A stretch of DNA of 64,000 nt, from the NCBI RefSeq assembly GCF_040436315.1, contig NZ_AP031572.1, forward strand, positions 3,162,001 to 3,226,000. The letters run 5' to 3'. Both the position numbers and the translations under genes were made by a program. Every line of letters starts with the position of its first letter. Position 1 is the first letter of the stretch. This document shows, one piece after another, positions 1 to 8,976 of this stretch. Below the pieces are notes generated by a model that saw only the letters and a list, made by a program, of their open reading frames with translations, did not search any database and was not told the origin of the DNA. This DNA is from Synechocystis sp. LKSZ1. Lineage in GTDB: Bacteria; Cyanobacteriota; Cyanobacteriia; Cyanobacteriales; Microcystaceae.

Positions 1-1223
1 TCAAAAGCTTGAAAACGGAAGTGGATGTCCTGACCCTAACGGCGACTCCTATCCCCCGCACCCTCTACATGTCCCTGTCCGGCATCCGAGAAATGAGCCT
101 AATCACCACGCCGCCCCCCTCCCGTCGCCCCATTCAAACCCACGTTTCTCCCTACAATCCTGAGGTGGTTCGTACTGCGATTCGTAATGAGTTAGACCGG
201 GGGGGCCAGGTTTTTTACGTAGTGCCGCGGATTGAAGGCATTGAGGAACTGGCGGGCCAACTCCAGCAGATGATTCCCGATGCTCGCCTAGCCATTGGCC
301 ACGGCCAAATGGAGGAATCGGAACTGGAAAGCACTATGCTGGCCTTTAATAACGGCGAGGCCGATATTTTAATTTGCACCACGATTATTGAAGCGGGACT
401 GGATATTCCTCGGGTCAACACCATCATTGTGGAAGATGCCCAAAAATTTGGTCTGGCCCAGCTTTACCAACTGCGGGGCCGGGTGGGCCGCTCCGGCATT
501 CAGGCCCATGCCTGGTTACTCTACCCCAACAAACGAGATTTGACAGAAACGGCCCGGCAACGGTTACGGGCCCTGCAGGAGTTTAGCCAACTGGGTTCGG
601 GCTATCAGTTGGCCACGCGGGATATGGAAATCCGGGGCGTAGGGTCTCTGCTGGGGGCCGAACAATCGGGGCAAATGGAGGCCATTGGCTTTGAGTTGTA
701 TATGGACATGCTCCAGGAAGCCATCCGCGAAATCCAGGGCCAAGAAATTCCCAAGGTGGAAGATGCCCAAATTGATCTGCAAATTACGGCCTTTATTCCC
801 AGTGACTACATGCCCGACCTGGAGCAGAAAATGGCGGCCTATCGTCGCATTACTGCCGTGGAGTCAGCCCAGGCCCTGGTCAAGATTGCCTTAGAATGGG
901 CCGACCGCTATGGCCCTCTGCCCAACCCCGTGGAACAACTCTTTCGGGTGGTGGAATTAAAACACCTGGCCAAATCCCTGGGCTTTTCACGAATTAAACT
1001 CGAAGGCCATCAAAACATTGTTCTCGAAACCCCCATGGAAGAGCCGGCCTGGAAACTCCTGTCAGAGAACTTGCCCCAACATTTGCGGACTCGCTTTGTC
1101 TATAGCCCCAAAAAGGTGATTGTGCGGGGTCTGGGGGTCATGAAACCGGCCCAGCAGTTAGAAAACCTCGTGGATTGGTTCAAAAAAATGAAGGGTGCGT
1201 TACCCGAAGCCCAGGATGGCTAA
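1..1223 (+). CDS. mfd: Transcription-repair coupling factor Mfd, C-terminal part (cut by window start)
   Basis: Mfd removes RNA polymerase stalled at DNA lesions and recruits UvrA for nucleotide excision repair. The frame is open from the first bases, so the N-terminal part lies outside the window. The visible part has the end of the helicase core: motif [13 protein letters not shown] near the start, then [16 protein letters not shown] and the [10 protein letters not shown] motif VI. The translocation relay ([18 protein letters not shown]) follows, and then the C-terminal D7 domain. Family identity is clear; only the 5' end is missing. Confidence 0.95.
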   Translation, partial: KSLKTEVDVLTLTATPIPRTLYMSLSGIREMSLITTPPPSRRPIQTHVSPYNPEVVRTAIRNELDRGGQVFYVVPRIEGIEELAGQLQQMIPDARLAIGHGQMEESELESTMLAFNNGEADILICTTIIEAGLDIPRVNTIIVEDAQKFGLAQLYQLRGRVGRSGIQAHAWLLYPNKRDLTETARQRLRALQEFSQLGSGYQLATRDMEIRGVGSLLGAEQSGQMEAIGFELYMDMLQEAIREIQGQEIPKVEDAQIDLQITAFIPSDYMPDLEQKMAAYRRITAVESAQALVKIALEWADRYGPLPNPVEQLFRVVELKHLAKSLGFSRIKLEGHQNIVLETPMEEPAWKLLSENLPQHLRTRFVYSPKKVIVRGLGVMKPAQQLENLVDWFKKMKGALPEAQDG

Positions 1224-1279
1224 TATCCCATCTCCGAAACCTGACTACACAACTGACCCCACCTAGGCATTTGGGTGCG

Positions 1280-1921
1280 TTATTCCTGTTTTCCCATTAA
1301 CTCTGGTCGTCGTCCGGGCGCGTTTTCAATGGCCGCCAGGGCCGCTCGGGAGCCAGCTAAAATATCCCGTTCCTCACCGCCTAGATAAAGTCGGCCAAAG
1401 CTACCAATAGAACTCACCTGCAAAATATTAATCAGGGCCGCTTTTTCTGCTTCGTTGGCCGCAAGGGAAGCGTAGGCTGCTGGCTGAACTTCCAGCACAA
1501 ATAAAGTTTGACCCGCCAACAGCATTTGGCCGCGTCGGTTGCGATTGATCAATTGGGCCTGGTAGGCATCAATGTTGCGAATGATCTGACTCGATACCAC
1601 CTGGGGTTTGAGACAATCATGGGGCCTGGCCCCGAGGTATTGCAAAATGGCCTGGCCAGCGGCCCGCACTTCCCCCTGGTTACTGGAGTGAATTTCCAAC
1701 AATCCGTACAAACGCTCAACGAATAGAACCCCCGGCCGAACAACCGCTGACTTGAGGGCAATATCCGTAATGCGATTAATCTCGATCCCCGGCGACACCT
1801 CCACCCAGAGGGAGCAGTCCCCCGGTAGGGGCAAAAAACCCACCGCCACTGTGCCAATATAGGCGGCATGTTGAGGTTGTAGGCTATCGAGATAAACGTA
1901 ACTCCGCAGTTCTAAACCCAT
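1280..1921 (-). CDS. ccmP: Carboxysome shell protein CcmP (tandem-BMC)
   Basis: This is a 213-residue protein with two fused BMC domains (about residues 1-100 and 108-205). It forms a BMC-T trimer that stacks face to face and is thought to gate metabolites through the beta-carboxysome shell. Recognisable stretches are [53 protein letters not shown] and [15 protein letters not shown]. Length matches the known CcmP. It starts 12 bases after the methyltransferase stop, so the two may share a transcript. It lies outside any main ccm cluster, as in other cyanobacteria. Confidence 0.93.
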   Translation of the reverse strand: MGLELRSYVYLDSLQPQHAAYIGTVAVGFLPLPGDCSLWVEVSPGIEINRITDIALKSAVVRPGVLFVERLYGLLEIHSSNQGEVRAAGQAILQYLGARPHDCLKPQVVSSQIIRNIDAYQAQLINRNRRGQMLLAGQTLFVLEVQPAAYASLAANEAEKAALINILQVSSIGSFGRLYLGGEERDILAGSRAALAAIENAPGRRPELMGKQE

Positions 1922-1933
1922 GGGGATTGATTT

Positions 1934-3136
1934 CTAGGCATCGGGGGGATTCACCGGAAAGAAAAATTCAACCCCTTGGTCGATGAGGGCCTGGTTATTG
2001 GCGAGGATTTCCCGCTTGAAGTTCCAGGCCAGGACGTAGTAAATGTCCGGCAGTTCAGTTAATTCCTTTTCAATCACCAGGGGAATGTGCATGCCCGGAG
2101 AAATCAGGCCCCGGCGCAATTCATTTTTTTCCACCAGGCAATCGAGGTACTGAGGGCCAATGCCAAAGTAGTTGAGCAGGGTATTGCCCTTAACGGGGGC
2201 CCCAAAGCCCCAAATGCGCTTACCGGCCTGCTTCGCTTGCTCAAGGTAGGCCAAATTCTCCGTTTTCATCTGTTCAATCCGGCGGGCAAAGTCTAGATAG
2301 GTCTCAAAGTCATTGCTTTTTTCGTCTACCTCAGCCTGCCGCAGAGCCAACAAGCGTTCGCTGGGTTCCCGCCGGCCCTGGTGGGTAACAAAGCCCATAA
2401 TCGAGCCGCCATGGATTGGAGCCAAGTAGGCATCAAATAGGGAAAGGCCATGGCGATTCAGCAGGACTTCGATGGTTTGCAGATTATAGTACAGTAAATG
2501 TTCATGATAAATCTGGTCAAAGGCCAGGTTTTCCACAATGCGCTTCATGTAAAGAAACTGCACCACAAAGACCCCGTCCTCTGCGAGAGCCTCGCGAATG
2601 CCCTCCGTCACGGAATGGAGTTCTTCAAGATGGAAAAAGACGCCCGCCGCATTGATCACATCAAACTTACGGTTGAGTTTCTTGACGACGTCTAGATTAA
2701 AAAAATCATTCAGGGTCGGCACACCGGCATCGTTGGCAATCTTGGCCGTGGTTTTGGAGGATTCTACCCCCAGCACATCGTAGCCCAGGGCCTGGAAATG
2801 CTTGAGTTGGGTACCATCGTTGGAACCAATATCCAACACCGATTTTTGAGCTTTGTCCGCTAGGAACCGTTGATCAACTTCCTCGGCAATTTTGCGAAAA
2901 TGCTCACTCAGGGATTTCGTCACACCCGACAAGTAGGTATGATCGCCAAACATGATTTCTTTTTTGACGGTGTAATCCAACTGGGCCGTACCGCAGTCCT
3001 GACAGTACAGCACCCGTAGGGGATAGTAGGGTTCCTGCCCGACTTCCTCTGGCCGCAGAAAATGGTTACACCAGGGTTGTTTCCCCAGGTCAATGGCCAG
3101 GTCTAGGTGGGTAGAATCACAAACACGACATTTCAT
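1934..3136 (-). CDS. Zn-finger class I SAM methyltransferase (NovU/TylCIII-type C-methyltransferase family)
   Basis: Predicted 400-residue methyltransferase. The N-terminus has paired CxxC motifs (C3/C6 and C45/C48) expected to bind zinc. The SAM-binding glycine motif VLDIGSNDGTQLK is at about residues 100-112. The C-terminal domain carries GFGAPVKGNTLLNYFGI and ends in a PVNPP segment, the architecture of the sugar C-methyltransferase family (methyltransferase 13 plus 14 domains). The substrate is unknown; dTDP- or CDP-sugars are usual for the family. I chose the ATG at 3136 because it puts the CxxC finger at the N-terminus; the frame extends 21 codons further without conserved features. Confidence 0.8.
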   Translation of the reverse strand: MKCRVCDSTHLDLAIDLGKQPWCNHFLRPEEVGQEPYYPLRVLYCQDCGTAQLDYTVKKEIMFGDHTYLSGVTKSLSEHFRKIAEEVDQRFLADKAQKSVLDIGSNDGTQLKHFQALGYDVLGVESSKTTAKIANDAGVPTLNDFFNLDVVKKLNRKFDVINAAGVFFHLEELHSVTEGIREALAEDGVFVVQFLYMKRIVENLAFDQIYHEHLLYYNLQTIEVLLNRHGLSLFDAYLAPIHGGSIMGFVTHQGRREPSERLLALRQAEVDEKSNDFETYLDFARRIEQMKTENLAYLEQAKQAGKRIWGFGAPVKGNTLLNYFGIGPQYLDCLVEKNELRRGLISPGMHIPLVIEKELTELPDIYYVLAWNFKREILANNQALIDQGVEFFFPVNPPDA

Positions 3137-3226
3137 GAGCAATCTGGAGGATGCGAAGGGAGTCGGCTCAGCGAACAATATTGCCAAAAGCCTTATCATC
3201 TTCCCATGTTTCTTGGCCTCCTCGGC

Positions 3227-3252
3227 AAAAAAATAACCCCCAAACGGGGGCT
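3227..3252 (-). terminator. Rho-independent terminator of psbD
   Basis: Read on the minus strand, a CCCCC/GGGGG stem with a GTTT loop is followed by TTATTTTTTT. It lies about 40 bases past the psbD stop and separates psbD from the downstream methyltransferase gene. Confidence 0.8.
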
Positions 3253-3292
3253 ATCACCAATTATCGAGAGTGTGTTCGCACCAGAGCAACGC

Positions 3293-4351
3293 TTAGAGCG
3301 CGTTACCACGGGGCAGAACTTCTTCGGGGAAGATGAAGTTTTCGTGGGGTTGATCTTGGGGGGCCATCCAGGCACGCATCCCTTCGTTCAACAGAATATT
3401 TTTGGTGTAGAAGGTCTCAAATTCAGGATCTTCCGCTGCCCGTAATTCCTGAGAGACAAAGTCGTAGGCCCGCAGGTTCAGCGCCAGACCGACGATGCCC
3501 ACAGAACTCATCCACAGACCCGTCACCGGCACAAACAGCATGAAGAAGTGCAACCAGCGTTTGTTGGAAAAGGCAATCCCAAAGATTTGAGACCAGAAAC
3601 GGTTCGCCGTCACCATGGAGTAGGTTTCCTCGGCTTGGGTCGGCTCAAACGCCCGGAAGGTGTTGGCTTGGTCACCGTCTTCAAATAGGGTGTTTTCCAC
3701 CGTCGCACCATGAATAGCGCAGAGCAGAGCACCGCCCAGAATCCCGGCAACGCCCATCATGTGGAAGGGGTTCAGCGTCCAGTTGTGGAAGCCTTGCAGG
3801 AAGAGAATGAAGCGGAAGATACCAGCGACGCCAAAGCTGGGAGCAAAGAACCAGCTAGATTGGCCCAAGGGGTACATCAGGAAAACACTGACGAAAACCG
3901 AGATGGGGCCAGAGAAGGCAATGGCGTTGTAGGGACGAATGCCGACCAGACGGGCAATCTCGAACTGACGGAGCATAAAGCCGATCAGACCGAAGGCCCC
4001 ATGGAGGGCAACGAAGGGCCACAAACCACCAATTTGACACCAGCGGGTGAAGTTACCTTGGGCTTCAGGCCCCCAGAGGAAGAGCAGGGAGTGACCAAAG
4101 GCATCCGCAGGAGAAGAAACGGCAACGGTGAGGAAGTTAGCCCCTTCGAGATAGGAGCTAGCCAAACCGTGGGTGTACCAGGAGGTAACGAAGGTGGTGC
4201 CGGTGAGCCAACCGCCCAGGGCCAAGAAGGCGCAGGGGAAGAGCAACAGACCAGACCAACCGATGAAGACGAAACGATCGCGCTTTAACCAGTCATCAAG
4301 GGCATCAAACCAGCCTCTTTCCACTGGGGCGCGTCCGACTGCAATAGTCAT
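3293..4351 (-). CDS. psbD: Photosystem II reaction centre protein D2
   Basis: D2 is the 352-residue partner of D1 in the PSII core; it binds P680 chlorophylls, pheophytin, QA and the non-haem iron. Sequence and length are canonical: it starts [20 protein letters not shown], contains [20 protein letters not shown] and [20 protein letters not shown], and ends [12 protein letters not shown]. Five transmembrane helices are expected in the thylakoid. GGAG sits 11 bases before the ATG. No psbC follows; a terminator comes instead. This is therefore probably the monocistronic second copy (psbD2 type) found in many cyanobacteria beside a psbD-psbC operon, though the window cannot show whether another copy exists. 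Confidence 0.98.
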   Translation of the reverse strand: MTIAVGRAPVERGWFDALDDWLKRDRFVFIGWSGLLLFPCAFLALGGWLTGTTFVTSWYTHGLASSYLEGANFLTVAVSSPADAFGHSLLFLWGPEAQGNFTRWCQIGGLWPFVALHGAFGLIGFMLRQFEIARLVGIRPYNAIAFSGPISVFVSVFLMYPLGQSSWFFAPSFGVAGIFRFILFLQGFHNWTLNPFHMMGVAGILGGALLCAIHGATVENTLFEDGDQANTFRAFEPTQAEETYSMVTANRFWSQIFGIAFSNKRWLHFFMLFVPVTGLWMSSVGIVGLALNLRAYDFVSQELRAAEDPEFETFYTKNILLNEGMRAWMAPQDQPHENFIFPEEVLPRGNAL

Positions 4352-4460
4352 GGGCGCGAATCTCCAAAAATTATGAATAATTACGAGATAGCTGACTTCT
4401 CTACCTCTCTCCAGCGGTTTAGGCTTAAACAGGCCACCCTAGAGATGAAATGTGAGAAAT

Positions 4461-4486
4461 CTTAACTTTTCTTAACTTACACTATA
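4461..4486 (-). promoter_or_regulatory. Candidate psbD promoter region with GTTAAG direct repeat
   Basis: On the minus strand, about 110-135 bases before the psbD ATG, there is a -10-like TATAGT (4481-4486). A direct repeat GTTAAGAAAAGTTAAG (4461-4476) follows just downstream. No convincing -35 box is seen. The repeat could be a regulator site or part of the 5' leader; assignment is by position only. Confidence 0.3.
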
Positions 4487-4630
4487 TTAGGGAAAATTGA
4501 CGGGCGTGGCTAGGGCAATCCTAAACAAAAGCTAAAATTTGTCCCTTGGGGATCCGAGCCGGATTTTAGGGAACGCCTTCTTCATGCCTGATAATGATTT
4601 TGTCCTCCTTCAACCCCATCGTCCGAGCCT

Positions 4631-4903
4631 ATGATTAGCATTGATTTGACTCTAAAGTATTCTCCCGTCCCCGTTTCTGTTCAGCGCAAAGAAGCCGCAG
4701 ATGCCGAGGCCCTCTACGCCCAGATTACAGCGGCCATGCGTTCTGCTACCCCGGAATTATTGGAACTCACCTGCGAGAAACAAACGGAAAAAAAAGTGGC
4801 CCTGATGAGTGATCAGATTAGCGCCGTGATTCTTTCCCAAAAAGACGGCTCGGCAGTAGCAGGTAAGGTACCCGGTTTCTTTGCTCTGGCCCAGGACAGC
4901 TAG
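4631..4903 (+). CDS. UPF0367 family conserved cyanobacterial protein
   Basis: A 90-residue soluble protein matching the UPF0367 family, which is restricted to cyanobacteria and plastid relatives as far as I recall. Typical stretches are IDLTLKYSPVPVSVQRKEA, LLELTCEKQ, KKVALMSDQISAV and the C-terminal GKVPGFFALA. The function is unknown. It is transcribed away from psbD and stands alone. No signal peptide or membrane segment is visible. Confidence 0.85.
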   Translation: MISIDLTLKYSPVPVSVQRKEAADAEALYAQITAAMRSATPELLELTCEKQTEKKVALMSDQISAVILSQKDGSAVAGKVPGFFALAQDS

Positions 4904-4944
4904 GAAAATCGGCATCAAAGCTAAGCCGTCTCCCCAATCTCTCT

Positions 4945-5140
4945 AGGCCATGGGTTAAGGCAAAAATGAGAATGGCTATGACATCAGTGGTCAACCCTGC
5001 ACCCGAGTGCGGGGAAGAAAGCCCATGGACTTGAGTTTCGGGTAAACAGATGCCCCCGTGTCCGTATTTCAGCGCTCACCCATCCGAAAAAATATCCCAC
5101 CCAAGTCCAGAGAACTTGATGGGAATACAGGATATTTTTT
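4945..5140 (+). other. Candidate structured RNA between UPF0367 and DUF3155 genes
   Basis: A gene-free stretch rich in self-complementarity. ATGGGT (about 4950) can pair with ACCCAT (about 5079), CCATGGG with CCCATGG near 5022, and an internal GCAC/GTGC hairpin surrounds CCGA. A strong hairpin with a T-run closes the segment. I could not match it to 6S, SRP, tmRNA, RNase P, Yfr or a known riboswitch. It may be a small RNA or simply a 3' UTR. Confidence 0.2.
5087..5140. terminator. Bidirectional hairpin terminator
   Basis: AAAAAATATCC (5087-5097) pairs with GGATATTTTTT (5130-5140). Between them a second stem, CAAGT/ACTTG, is nested. A-run and T-run on either side let it act for the plus-strand UPF0367 transcript (or an sRNA) and for the minus-strand DUF3155 gene. 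Confidence 0.65.
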
Positions 5141-5171
5141 AATAGCGATTTTTTTAAAAAACCTCAAGTTT

Positions 5172-5498
5172 TTAACGACCACTACCAACAGCCACAGGGG
5201 TTTTGGTAGCAGGAACAGGGGGCTGATATTCACGTAGACTGGGGAAGAGGAAATGATTCTCCTCGACGTACTGAGCACCAAAAAGTCCTTTTTCAGCCCA
5301 AAAATATCTGTCGGTGGTGTGCTCGTTTCGTTTTACAATAAGTAGCGCAGGTGGTTGAATCCCAACGGACTGAATATACTTGCGGGCCGCTGTAACCGGC
5401 TTATCTTCACCGCTTTCTATATTAAATTGAGGGATTAATTCGAGTATCTTGCGACCTTCCTGCCGACGGCGACTTTTCCGTTTGCGTTTACGTGCCAA
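5172..5498 (-). CDS. DUF3155-like small basic cyanobacterial protein
   Basis: A 108-residue protein with a very basic N-terminus (MARKRKRKSRRRQEGRK), then a conserved body including PQFNIESGEDKPVTAARKY, IVKRNEHTTDRYFWAEKG and FGAQYVEENHFLFPSL. This fits the DUF3155 family as I remember it. The Arg/Lys-rich head suggests nucleic-acid or ribosome binding, but no function is established. It stands alone, convergent with UPF0367. Confidence 0.75.
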   Translation of the reverse strand: MARKRKRKSRRRQEGRKILELIPQFNIESGEDKPVTAARKYIQSVGIQPPALLIVKRNEHTTDRYFWAEKGLFGAQYVEENHFLFPSLREYQPPVPATKTPVAVGSGR

Positions 5499-5732
5499 CC
5501 CAGTTACCTCCTATTTCAGGTAGATGCTGTAATCATAGTTACAAAAGCCGGGTCGATTATATCCGGTCTGGCCTAGAAAATCAACCACTGTTTCTGCTTT
5601 CTAGGCATCTACCATCTCTACAGTTAGGCCCTAGCTGAAGCCTGGTTTCACCGTTTTGGAGGTCTAGTTTTTAGGGAAGCCCCCATGCTCAAAATCTTAT
5701 TATTCCTTCACAAATCTCTTCTAAACGATTAA

Positions 5733-7076
5733 ATGTCTGCCCAGGACTATTCGGTCTACGCTTTTAGCCCAGAGTTAGTGGCCCTTTGTCAGTCACAGGT
5801 TCGGCTTTTGCAACAAGGATTGCGAGTGGACTGGGGGGGAGTCTATTTGCGGGTACCGGAGGAGGTTTATACGCCCCTAGGCGAGGAAACGGAACTTAGT
5901 TTTATTCCGATTGCCGTCTATCCGACTTATCTAGAAGCGGAGACCAGCATTACCACAGGGCTCATTAGCTTACCACGTCTCGGTCATTTTCCGTCTAATT
6001 TTTCTTTACCCATGGGCAATGACCCGTTTTCTTTGGCGGGGGTTCCTGTCGGAGATGGAGAGTCCCTGCCCCCAGGGGCGCTGATGCCCTTGCCAACAGA
6101 GCCGCTGGTTCTGCCCCTACTCTATCAAGAGATGATGTTAGGGGTTTTAGTCGCTAGCCGTACGAAGGATGAATGGCAAGCCTCGGAACGTCAACAACTG
6201 GAGGCGGTCGCTTACTCCTTGGCCATTGCCTGTGTCCTAGACCGTCGTCAGGCCTGGTATCAAAACCAATGGCAACGGCAACAACAACGACAGCAATGGG
6301 AACATGACCATTGGGATGACCTGTTGCACCAACTCCGTAACCCAATTACGGCCCTGAGAACCTTTGGCAAGTTACTCCTAAAACGCTGGACTGGCGATGA
6401 TAAAACCCAAGGGATTATTCAGGGGATTGTGCGGGAAGGGGAGCACCTGCAAGATTTATTAGTCCATTTTGAACGGGACGTGACAGCAGTCGAGGCCAAT
6501 AGCCTGGAGGCCGATGAGGAAATGTCGGCCCGTGAGCCAGCGGCCCTCTTGCCGAGTCGGTCGTTGTCCCTCGTTCCCCTATCCCTTCAACAGGCCCTAG
6601 AACCGGTCATTCTAGCCATCCAAGCCATTGCAGAGGAACGGCACCTGGCCCTAACGGTGCCTATTTCGGAGTCTGAACCCTGGATTCATGCCCAGGCGGC
6701 GGCACTCCGGGAAGTCCTGAGTAATTTACTGGATAATGCGGTGAAATATAGTCCCGATGGGGGCCAGATTTTTCTCACCTACCGCTCCCATACCATTGCT
6801 CCCGAGGCCTGGATTGGGTTAGAAATTGCGGATACAGGCTACGGTATTCCCCCCGATGATCAGCAACATATTTTTGAGCGGCATTATCGTGGCCAGCAGG
6901 CCCGAGGGCCAATTCCTGGTAGTGGACTGGGTCTCGCCATTGTCAAGGAGTTGATGGAGGCGATGCAGGGCCAGATCGAAGTCATTAGTCCTAACCACGC
7001 CGATCCCCAAGGTCATTACCCTGGCACGAGTTTTCGGCTATGGTTTCGGCGGGCTGACCCCTTGATTCATCCTTAA
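5733..7076 (+). CDS. hik2: GAF-type sensor histidine kinase, Hik2 / chloroplast sensor kinase (CSK) type
   Basis: A soluble 447-residue kinase without membrane helices. The N-terminal sensor domain (about 1-175, GAF-like) has a cysteine at position 19 in FSPELVALCQSQVRLL; from memory, a cysteine at this place is the conserved Fe-S/redox-linked residue of the Hik2/CSK group. The H-box is LLHQLRNPITALRTFGKLLLKR with the phospho-acceptor His about residue 199. ATPase motifs are LSNLLDNAVKYSPDGG, IADTGYGIPPDD and GSGLGLAIVKEL. Hik2 relays plastoquinone redox and salt signals to Rre1/RppA in Synechocystis. Subfamily naming is by recognition and less sure than the kinase call. Confidence 0.8.
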   Translation: MSAQDYSVYAFSPELVALCQSQVRLLQQGLRVDWGGVYLRVPEEVYTPLGEETELSFIPIAVYPTYLEAETSITTGLISLPRLGHFPSNFSLPMGNDPFSLAGVPVGDGESLPPGALMPLPTEPLVLPLLYQEMMLGVLVASRTKDEWQASERQQLEAVAYSLAIACVLDRRQAWYQNQWQRQQQRQQWEHDHWDDLLHQLRNPITALRTFGKLLLKRWTGDDKTQGIIQGIVREGEHLQDLLVHFERDVTAVEANSLEADEEMSAREPAALLPSRSLSLVPLSLQQALEPVILAIQAIAEERHLALTVPISESEPWIHAQAAALREVLSNLLDNAVKYSPDGGQIFLTYRSHTIAPEAWIGLEIADTGYGIPPDDQQHIFERHYRGQQARGPIPGSGLGLAIVKELMEAMQGQIEVISPNHADPQGHYPGTSFRLWFRRADPLIHP

Positions 7077-7149
7077 CAGGTGCGGCAGGATTCGAACCTG
7101 CGACCGTCCGCTTAGAAGGCGGATGCTCTATCCACTGAGCTACGCACCC
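7077..7149 (-). tRNA. trnR: tRNA-Arg (anticodon TCT)
   Basis: On the minus strand the 73-base cloverleaf starts GGGTGCGTAGCTCAGTGGAT. It has anticodon loop CTTCTAA (TCT, reads AGA/AGG), T-arm GGTTCGAATCC and acceptor 3' strand CGCACCT with discriminator G. CCA is not encoded. Acceptor pair 1:72 is G-U. It directly abuts the kinase stop codon, in the opposite direction. Confidence 0.95.
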
Positions 7150-7180
7150 TAGAACCATGCCAATTATACCAAGCTCAGCC

Positions 7181-7306
7181 TTAGAAGAGGGCCAATTCAT
7201 CCTTGACAGTCTCTGGGCTTGGGGCCTCAAATACTATCTTGGGAGCCTGACGCTTCGATAGAGGTTTTTGCATCGGCGGCAGGAGCTGAGCTGAGGATGA
7301 TACCAT
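7181..7306 (-). CDS. Possible small ORF, 41 residues
   Basis: An ATG-started frame of 41 residues ends PSPETVKDELALF and is basic in the middle (KPLSKRQAPKIVF). Codon choice looks natural. There is no Shine-Dalgarno motif and no family I recognise. It lies divergently from the DUF4335 gene, just upstream of tRNA-Arg. An internal ATG would give 30 residues. It may be chance. Confidence 0.3.
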   Translation of the reverse strand: MVSSSAQLLPPMQKPLSKRQAPKIVFEAPSPETVKDELALF

Positions 7307-7368
7307 GCTAGGGAAGATTCTTGAAGTAAGCCACTGTTCAAGCGTCGTCGTCAGGCCTCGAACGCTGT

Positions 7369-8760
7369 ATGCCAATGCTATCCCGTACCCGGATTCTCCG
7401 CAGTTATACCCCACCGACCTGTCGGCTAGAATTATTGGCCCGGCTCCCACTCTGGGAGGCCCTGGGGCGTCAATCCCATTCCCCTCTGCCTGAAGATTTT
7501 CAATTTGAGCTTCGTTTTGATGACCCCCGTCTACCGGAAGACCGTCAGGCAATCCTCCGAGGGAGCGCCACTCAATTGCGGGAACTCCAGCAGGTGCTTG
7601 AGGCCTATTTACAAAATTTTCTCTCCCGCTCTCTTGTCCCAGCTTCAGCGGCTCTCCCCGAATCATCCGAGGCCCCCGTTCAATATGCGACCCTTAATTC
7701 CTTAAGCTTGCAATACTGCCCTCCTCTCCACCACCAATTCTGCTTTGGTCGTTTAGACAGTCCCAGTCATGCCAATCCCCTCCTGACCCTAAGTAGCTCC
7801 CAACTTTTTGATTTAGCCCAGGCCCTAACGGCTTTTGCCCAAGAGACGCACGCGCCAGCCGCGCCCCTGCCCTGGAGTCGTACTCAACGCTGGGGCTGGG
7901 GGGTTGGGGCCGTCGTTGGCATCGCGACGGTCATGGCCCTCACCCATTTTGGTATTCGGACTATCTCAGAAAACCCAACGGCCCTAGAGAATTTACCGAG
8001 CAACCCTCCCATAAAAAACCGCTTTAGCTTTACAGAAGTCATCCCCCCAGTTCCCCCTGCTCCTGGACAAGGCCCTTTTCCCCAGGCTAATCTCCCTACG
8101 CCATTAGCGGCCAGGCCAACCTTACCTCCGCCGGGTAACCTCTCCAGTGCAACACCTCCGCCCCGCAATGCCACCGTTAATCTCGTCGTCCCGCCGAGCC
8201 GAGTTCTGCCCCCGCCTCCCGTCGTACCTCCGGCCCCAGCCAGTAATACGATCACCATCCCCCCTCCTAGTGCTGTCGGTAGTTCGGTTATTCCTGAAGC
8301 GGCCCTCCTGCCCCAGGCTAATTTGCCCATCTTGCCACCGCAAGGCCCGGGCATCGCCAATTTTCAAGGTCAAATTCTGCCCCAGGCCCCCCAATTGCCG
8401 CCCCTGGCCCAAGGAAATGTGGGTTTCTCTTTCCCCTCAGCCCCACGTCCCGAAATGCGCCCGACTCCCAGCCTGCTAGACCCTATTCCCCAGGTCGCAG
8501 AAGTCAGGGCCTACTACGAAAAATATTGGCAACCGCCCCAGGAACTCCAGCAAACCCTAGAATATCGCCTACAACTGGATCCCAATGGAACCTTAAAGCA
8601 AACGACTCCCCTGGGTAAAGCAGCCAGTCTCTACTTGGCAAAACTGCCCCAGCCTAATCCTGGTTCTCCCTGGGTTTCTCCCCTGACCGTTGAGGGAGAA
8701 AGAACGATTCGCCTTGTGCTCAGTCCTAATGGTAGTGTTAAGACTTTTCTGGATGAGTAA
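7369..8760 (+). CDS. DUF4335-like membrane-anchored, proline-rich cyanobacterial protein
   Basis: A 463-residue protein. The N-terminal region contains RSYTPPTCRLEL and FQFELRFDDPRLPEDRQAIL, which recall the cyanobacterial DUF4335 family. One transmembrane helix lies at about residues 175-196, followed by a long proline-rich stretch (about 215-380) and a short C-terminal domain ending SPNGSVKTFLDE. DUF4335 proteins are of unknown function. Two ATGs (7369, 7375) are possible starts; neither has a clear ribosome binding site. No operon partner is adjacent. Confidence 0.7.
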   Translation: MPMLSRTRILRSYTPPTCRLELLARLPLWEALGRQSHSPLPEDFQFELRFDDPRLPEDRQAILRGSATQLRELQQVLEAYLQNFLSRSLVPASAALPESSEAPVQYATLNSLSLQYCPPLHHQFCFGRLDSPSHANPLLTLSSSQLFDLAQALTAFAQETHAPAAPLPWSRTQRWGWGVGAVVGIATVMALTHFGIRTISENPTALENLPSNPPIKNRFSFTEVIPPVPPAPGQGPFPQANLPTPLAARPTLPPPGNLSSATPPPRNATVNLVVPPSRVLPPPPVVPPAPASNTITIPPPSAVGSSVIPEAALLPQANLPILPPQGPGIANFQGQILPQAPQLPPLAQGNVGFSFPSAPRPEMRPTPSLLDPIPQVAEVRAYYEKYWQPPQELQQTLEYRLQLDPNGTLKQTTPLGKAASLYLAKLPQPNPGSPWVSPLTVEGERTIRLVLSPNGSVKTFLDE

Positions 8761-8912
8761 GGAAGTTACGGCTCCATCTTGAGGTTGACTCACTGCTAAT
8801 TTAGGGGCTAATGCCAAAGTAAAAGGGGAGGTGGATCGGCCATCACCCTAGGTGACTAGTGGATTAAATTAGAAAAGCCGTTAAGAGTGTACCACGTTGC
8901 ACAAATACTACG

Positions 8913-8940
8913 TTTATCTCCTGGAAAATTCTTATATAAT
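8913..8940 (+). promoter_or_regulatory. Candidate promoter of the AMIN/beta-barrel gene
   Basis: A perfect -10 box TATAAT (8935-8940) is 36 bases before the ATG. TTTATC at 8913-8918, 16 bases upstream, is a weak -35 candidate. The surrounding sequence is AT-rich, unlike the genes on either side. Confidence 0.4.
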
Positions 8941-8976
8941 TTCAATAAATTTTAAAGCGTGAGGAGTTTTAAGATA

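Noticed and set aside
3710-4288. 192-residue open frame antisense to psbD
   Set aside because: Composition is a mirror of the D2 codons (Glu/Gln/Gly-rich without hydrophobic pattern), and psbD is certain.
7884-8360. Long glycine-rich antisense frame in the DUF4335 gene
   Set aside because: It mirrors the proline-rich segment of the plus-strand protein.
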